Origin: Candidatus Nanohalarchaeota archaeon | GTDB lineage: Archaea; EX4484-52 | Direction of reading: 5' to 3' | Length of the DNA stretch: 17,224 bases | NCBI GenBank assembly: GCA_003660905.1 | Contig: QMVB01000017.1 | Span: forward strand, 1 to 17,224 | The notes under the pieces: model-generated | Seen by the model: only the letters and a program-made list of their open reading frames with translations | What the model was told of the DNA's origin: nothing | Database searches by the model: none | Translations under genes and position numbers: made by a program | Shown: positions 14,053-17,224 of the stretch, piece after piece | Layout of the letters: the number at the start of each line of letters is the position of its first letter | Position numbering within the stretch: the stretch's first letter is position 1

Positions 14053-14697
14053 ATGCTTTTTTGTAAAAATAAGTATGTATTAATAATGTGCATTGTATTA
14101 TTGAGTGGATGCGCAATGCAAAAAACAATAAGCAACAGTGCAAACACAAGTGATATTATGGAAGCAGAAAACGAAGTTGAGTCAAAAGGAAGCATATTAA
14201 TGGTTATTGCGCCGTCTGATTTTAGAGATGAAGAATTGTTTGAGACAAAAAAAATATTTGAGCAGAATGGATATGAAACAGAGGTCGCCTCTTTGGCAAC
14301 AGGAACTATAAAAGGAATGCTGGGCGGAAAAGTTGAAGTTAAAAAGAGCATAACAGAAGCGGATTTAGGTCAGTATGTCGCAGTTGTTTTTGTAGGCGGA
14401 ATCGGCGTAGATAAATACAAATTGTACGAGGATGAAAACTATATTAATCTTGCCAAGGTTGCTCATGCATTTAACAAGACGATAGGCGCCATCTGCCTCG
14501 GTCCGAAAATTCTTGCAGGAGCTGATCTGCTTACAAGCAAAAGAGCAACAGTTTACCAGACAGGAAGAGATTATTTAAGTTCAAAAGGGGCAATTTACGT
14601 AAAAAAAGATGTTGTCGTGGACAGGAATATCATCACAGGGAACGGACCAAGCGCAATAGAGGAATTTGCAGCAGCTGTTTTGACCAACATACAGTAA
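14053..14697 (+). CDS. DJ-1/PfpI family protein with lipoprotein signal
   Basis: This is a 214-residue protein. Residues 1-20 form a lipoprotein signal with a basic start, a hydrophobic core and lipobox LSGC (Cys20). Residues 22-45 are a polar linker. The DJ-1/PfpI domain starts at GSILMVIAPSDFRDEELFE, with acidic Glu60/61, and contains VVFVGGIGVDKY. The nucleophile elbow is GAICLGPKILAGA, with Cys148. GNGPSAIEEFAAAVL near the end is also typical. Family members are glyoxalases, chaperones, amidases or proteases; the sequence does not tell which. Most archaeal members are cytoplasmic, so a lipid-anchored outer-face copy is less usual. An AT-rich TATA-like stretch (AATATATTTATATG) overlaps the ATG. 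A start at ATG 14086 would leave too short a signal, so 14053 is kept. Confidence 0.83.
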   Translation: MLFCKNKYVLIMCIVLLSGCAMQKTISNSANTSDIMEAENEVESKGSILMVIAPSDFRDEELFETKKIFEQNGYETEVASLATGTIKGMLGGKVEVKKSITEADLGQYVAVVFVGGIGVDKYKLYEDENYINLAKVAHAFNKTIGAICLGPKILAGADLLTSKRATVYQTGRDYLSSKGAIYVKKDVVVDRNIITGNGPSAIEEFAAAVLTNIQ

Positions 14698-14757
14698 CGC
14701 TCTTAATCAAGGTTGTCTCACAATTAGATATTTTTTAAAATAGAGGGATTATTTTGC

Positions 14758-15014
14758 AATATATATGCCTATTTGCCCTTCTTTTTATTGGAATTATGAA
14801 TTGTAGGATATCCTGAATCCACAGATTTCCACGAAATTGTCCACAGGAAAACATTCAATTCGTTGGATAAAATAAGCTATGGAATATCCAACTAATTAAG
14901 AATTTTCACGAGATTTTTTATTTTAATCTTGTGCTAATTCCTCCTTGTTAGATAAATGGAAGTGGTGCATTATCTAACGGGATAAAAGAATTTTGTGGAT
15001 TTCAATAGTTCTGC
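14758..15014 (+). repeat. Rearranged second copy of the repeat element (copy B)
   Basis: This region shares its blocks with copy A. ATATATG...GAATTGT(A/T)GGA...CCTGA at 14760-14815 matches 9128-9185. A CACGAGATTTT to TTAATCTTGT block (14903-14932) matches 9222-9255. AAGTGGTGCATTATC(T/C)AAC (14960-14978) matches 9193-9211 at 18 of 19 bases. A final block, 14986-15014, matches 9265-9293 at 25 of 29. The block order differs: in copy A AAGTGGTGC comes before CACGAG, and in copy B after. Two perfect hairpins stand out: GTTGGATA/TATCCAAC (14862-14869, 14885-14892) and GTTAGATAA/TTATCTAAC (14947-14955, 14970-14978). The left inverted-repeat arm and intact ORF are absent. The copy ends about 25 bases before the TATA box of the yqaA-like gene. 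The rest of 14698-15069 shows no gene. Confidence 0.58.
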
Positions 15015-15039
15015 GCTTTCTTTTGTTTTATTGTGGGAA

Positions 15040-15048
15040 TTTATATAA
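15040..15048 (+). promoter_or_regulatory. TATA box of the YqaA-like gene, leaderless start
   Basis: TTTATATAA is centred about 26 bases before the ATG at 15070. The region between them (AT-rich, no AGG or GGTG) lacks a ribosome-binding site, so the mRNA should begin at or near the start codon. Confidence 0.55.
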
Positions 15049-15069
15049 ATTTTAATAGCATTTAAATAA

Positions 15070-15504
15070 ATGCCATCTGTGTTTTACCATTATCTCAATG
15101 TCTTTGTTGTGTCTTTTCTTGCTTCGACTATCCTCCCGTTTGGCTCTGAGCCTCTTGTTGCAGGATATACTCATAAAGAAATACTGGATGTATTTACATT
15201 GCTTATGGTTGCGACATTTGGCAATTTTTTCGGCTCTCTTGCAAACTATTATGTCGGTCGCCTTGGGCATAAAACTGTATTTTCAAAGATAGTCAAGATA
15301 GATGAGAAAAAACTAAAAAAAGCAAAAATATTATTTGATAAATACGGCAATCCTGTCTTGTTTTTTTCATGGGTTCCTGTCATCGGCGATGCCATGACAT
15401 TTTTTGCAGGGCTGGTAAAGTCTGATTTAAAGGCATTTGCTTTTTTTGTATTTGCAGGGAAATTGTTCAGGTATGCTATTATAATAGGAATTTTTTCGTT
15501 GTAA
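15070..15504 (+). CDS. YqaA/DedA (VTT domain) small membrane protein
   Basis: This 144-residue membrane protein has the layout of the YqaA branch of the DedA/VTT (SNARE-associated) family. These proteins are linked to lipid scrambling or undecaprenyl-phosphate recycling in the wider family. Landmarks are FLASTILPFGSEPLVAGY (residues about 16-33), ATFGNFFGSLANYYVGRLG (48-66), a basic amphipathic stretch IDEKKLKKAKILFDKYG, FSWVPVIGDAMTFFAGL (98-114) and AGKLFRYAIIIGIF at the end. The GS(L)xxYxxGR and F.R.pVIGD-like motifs hold the conserved Gly, Arg and Asp. The length matches YqaA. The gene stands alone on the plus strand, convergent with the endonuclease IV-like gene. The substrate cannot be read from the sequence. 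Confidence 0.8.
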   Translation: MPSVFYHYLNVFVVSFLASTILPFGSEPLVAGYTHKEILDVFTLLMVATFGNFFGSLANYYVGRLGHKTVFSKIVKIDEKKLKKAKILFDKYGNPVLFFSWVPVIGDAMTFFAGLVKSDLKAFAFFVFAGKLFRYAIIIGIFSL

Positions 15505-15524
15505 ATAAACGCCTTGGTATAACT

Positions 15525-15584
15525 TGCAGGGAAACCTATCCAAACATCCCTGCAGGAACTTTCTATAATTGCATACATTATGCA
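15525..15584. terminator. Two hairpins between convergent genes
   Basis: TGCAGGG (15525-15531) pairs perfectly with CCCTGCA (15548-15554) across a 16-base loop. TGCATA-CAT-TATGCA (15570-15584) is a perfect short hairpin next to the minus-strand stop. They sit in the 81-base gap between two convergent genes and may end or insulate both transcripts. Archaeal termination relies mainly on T-rich tracts, so this role is tentative. Confidence 0.35.
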
Positions 15585-15585
15585 G

Positions 15586-16377
15586 TTATTTCATATACTT
15601 CTTCAATAAAAGCGCATCCCCTAAAGGATCAGGGGATTCACAAATAAGAGTTAAATCATAATCTTTTTCATCCAATACCTCTGCCAGCAGTTTGTAATCC
15701 GGCTCATTGGAGTTAATCAGCAGATGCTTTTTTTCGTTCCCGTCTTTATATAAAATTCCACTGTAATGGCAGTGCAAATGAGGAAAACCGTATTTTTTGC
15801 ACTCCTGCAAAATTTGGGCAAAATCTTTTTTTGTTTTTATGCCTCCATTTCTTCGGGCATGGATATGGGCAAAATCAACAACAGGCGCCGTTCCTTTTAT
15901 TGAAGAGCATAATTTAAGAACCTCTTCCAGACCGCCGAACTGGCTCTGCCTCCCCATAACTTCAACACCAAAAAGCGTTTTTGGCTTTGCCTTGCTCAAA
16001 ATCTCTTCAATATTATTTTTGACAATGGAAAATGTTTCTTCTTTTGATTTCTGGGAATAATAAGCAGCATGCACAACGCAGACTGTCGCTTCCAGACAGT
16101 CGCATATTTTAAGGCAGTTTACAAGAATTGCCTTGCTTTTTTCAAGCACAGCAGGATTCTGCGAATTAAGATTTATGTAATACGGGGCATGCACAGAAAC
16201 AGAAATATTGTATTTTTTTGCCTCAATGCAAAACTCTTTTGCTTTTTGCTCATTCATATAGATTGAGCGCACAAATTCTATCTCTATTGCTTCAAGCCCA
16301 TGCCTGATTAAAAATTCCGGCACTTCCCTGCTGGAATTGCATCCGAAAGGGATTCCTGCGGTTCCTATTTTTAACAT
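15586..16377 (-). CDS. nfo: Endonuclease IV-type / xylose-isomerase-like TIM-barrel protein
   Basis: This 263-residue TIM barrel matches the endonuclease IV pattern. Such enzymes cut DNA at abasic sites with three zinc ions. Likely metal ligands are His63 (HAPYYINL), His103 (VVHAAYY), Glu139 (GVEVMGR), Asp168 and His171 (VVDFAHIHAR), His202/204 (HLHCHYSG), His218 (EKKHLLI) and Glu247 (ICESPDP). The E. coli enzyme has a DxH pair where this protein reads EKKH, so one acidic ligand looks changed, as in some archaeal relatives. The length is slightly short. It begins 17 bases after the DUF2283 gene and is probably read from the same transcript. The alternative is a sugar-isomerase-type barrel with another substrate. 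Confidence 0.78.
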   Translation of the reverse strand: MLKIGTAGIPFGCNSSREVPEFLIRHGLEAIEIEFVRSIYMNEQKAKEFCIEAKKYNISVSVHAPYYINLNSQNPAVLEKSKAILVNCLKICDCLEATVCVVHAAYYSQKSKEETFSIVKNNIEEILSKAKPKTLFGVEVMGRQSQFGGLEEVLKLCSSIKGTAPVVDFAHIHARRNGGIKTKKDFAQILQECKKYGFPHLHCHYSGILYKDGNEKKHLLINSNEPDYKLLAEVLDEKDYDLTLICESPDPLGDALLLKKYMK

Positions 16378-16394
16378 AGTAAATGTATTATTAT

Positions 16395-16724
16395 TTAAGA
16401 AACAGCCGCTTTCAAAGTAGTCTCTGTTGCAATAGGAATCGATATTTCCCTTTCACTATTCTGAATAAACAAGTGAACCCGGACCACTACCATATTTGGC
16501 TTGTAAAAAACCTGCATATCTGATTGTGTGGTCTTTTCCAAATCTTTCTTTGAAACACCAATAATATTGGAAGCATCAAGCATCTCTATGCCGACAAGTT
16601 TACCGTCTCTAGATATATCCAGAATCATATCTCTAAACATAACGCTTGAGCCAACATAAGCTTTCTCTTTGATTAGACATAAATCATCATTCTGTCTGTC
16701 GTAATCTACCTTTACTTCTCCCAT
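16395..16724 (-). CDS. DUF2283 domain protein
   Basis: This is a 109-residue protein of unknown function. The pattern VDYDRQNDDLCLI near residues 5-17, followed by MILDISRDGKLVGIEMLDAS (about 33-52), is that of DUF2283, a small family widespread in archaea and bacteria. The second half (FYKPNMVVVRVHLFI, SIPIAT) is beta-rich. The ATG is preceded by GGTGA (16729-16733 on the minus strand) with a four-base gap, a good ribosome-binding site. It lies 17 bases before the endonuclease IV-like gene and probably leads that two-gene operon. No catalytic residues are evident, so it may be a small structural or regulatory protein. Nothing else suggests a role. Confidence 0.72.
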   Translation of the reverse strand: MGEVKVDYDRQNDDLCLIKEKAYVGSSVMFRDMILDISRDGKLVGIEMLDASNIIGVSKKDLEKTTQSDMQVFYKPNMVVVRVHLFIQNSEREISIPIATETTLKAAVS

Positions 16725-16810
16725 TTTTTCACCAGTTTAGATAATTTCTCTGTTGTTGATAATGCTGTTATTACAAATATCGTTTTGTTTTCTATTTTAA
16801 CTACAACTGC

Positions 16811-16833
16811 CAACAATATATAAATCATTGTTG
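16811..16833 (-). promoter_or_regulatory. Inverted repeat around the predicted promoter of the DUF2283 operon
   Basis: CAACAAT (16811-16817) and ATTGTTG (16827-16833) are perfect inverted arms flanking nine bases that hold a TATA-like core (ATATAAATC, or TTTATATAT on the minus strand). The expected start would lie near 16793, leaving a leader of about 70 bases. The rest of 16725-16840 shows no gene. Confidence 0.4.
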
Positions 16834-16840
16834 TTTAAAC

Positions 16841-17224
16841 TTATAAATATTGAAAAAAGGCATTAAAAAAACTCCATCTTTTGACAGCAATTTCAATTAA
16901 TTTATCTGCTCTATCTTTAATTGATTTTTCATTCCAAGATATATATTCTGCAATTTGCTTATTTAATCTTAAACCGCTTTCTATATATCCATTTTTTATT
17001 GTTTTTTTTTACTCCAAAATCATAATCCATGTATTCTGGATTATATCCCGTTAATGTTAAATTTCCTAATTTGTGAATCCGCTTGTCTCTAATTTCTTTA
17101 CAACCCAAGTTTGACATTTGCTAAATTTTTATTTTTTACAATATTTTAGATAAAGAATTTAACAGTTAGGCGCTCTTCTAATTCTTTAAAATTTAGCCCC
17201 TTTAGAGCGTATTGTGCTAATGTG
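16841..17224 (-). pseudogene. Degraded C-terminus of a DUF262/DUF1524 (GmrSD-like) protein, partial
   Basis: The minus strand reads from the window edge in several frames. TLAQYALKGLNFKELEERLT (17223-17149) ends in a stop. KEIRDKRIHKLGNLTLTGYN (near 17098-17040) is the DUF1524 core, followed by PEYMDYDFGVKK. After a run of nine A (17002-17010 on the plus strand as T) the frame changes to NGYIESGLRLNKQIAEYISW, then NEKSIKDRADKLIEIAVKRW, and a TAA at 16843-16841. Eight A would keep the frame. The HNH-like EHILPQ part between the first and second stretches is missing. GmrSD-type proteins are restriction enzymes that attack modified DNA, or related nucleases. This copy is clearly broken. The rest of the gene lies beyond the window, so full length is unknown. 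Confidence 0.7.

Overview
The window reads as a stretch of archaeal chromosome, AT-rich and tightly packed. The archaeal markers are NMD3, GatD, an AglH/MraY-type GlcNAc-1-P transferase, a PhoU protein with an N-terminal AbrB-like domain, and TATA boxes centred about 22-26 bases upstream of start codons, as in leaderless archaeal transcripts. The short proteins and some of the small families resemble DPANN archaea such as Woesearchaeota or Pacearchaeota. That lineage call is an inference. No rRNA, tRNA or CRISPR array was seen.

Layout, left to right. Positions 1-158 hold the 3' end of a probable U32-family peptidase, convergent with an nmd3 gene (165-845, minus). Next is a complete high-affinity phosphate importer, pstSCAB (910-4351, minus), divergent from a phoU-like regulator (4460-5416, plus). 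The two share a 108-base promoter region with repeated TATATAG dyads. Positions 5460-6079 (minus) hold an antitoxin-like gene and a RelE-type toxin gene that overlap by ATGA. The toxin is cut by an in-frame amber codon. gatD (6393-7703, plus) follows, for transamidation of Glu-tRNA(Gln). It overlaps a glycogen-debranching-type glycosidase gene that carries two frameshifts.

Positions 8885-9273 are a small repeat element with nested inverted repeats around a 45-residue ORF. A rearranged second copy of its right half lies at about 14758-15014. The minus-strand genes ksgA, aglH-like, a membrane-anchored thioredoxin and ccdA (12343 down to 9309) form one closely spaced run: rRNA methylation, lipid-linked sugar synthesis and extracytoplasmic disulfide chemistry. 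prs (12448-13365, plus) supplies PRPP. An ATGA overlap then leads into a multiply frameshifted membrane-protein gene (13362-13972). A lipoprotein-like DJ-1/PfpI protein, a YqaA/VTT membrane protein, an endonuclease IV-type TIM barrel and a DUF2283 protein follow. The window ends in the degraded C-terminus of a DUF262/DUF1524 (GmrSD-like) protein.

The housekeeping genes look intact, while four accessory genes are broken: toxin, glycosidase, prs-linked membrane protein and GmrSD-like protein. Two of the breaks sit in runs of nine or ten A. The least expected items are the inverted-repeat element with its permuted copy, the amber-interrupted toxin beside an intact antitoxin, and the phased dyads between pstS and phoU.
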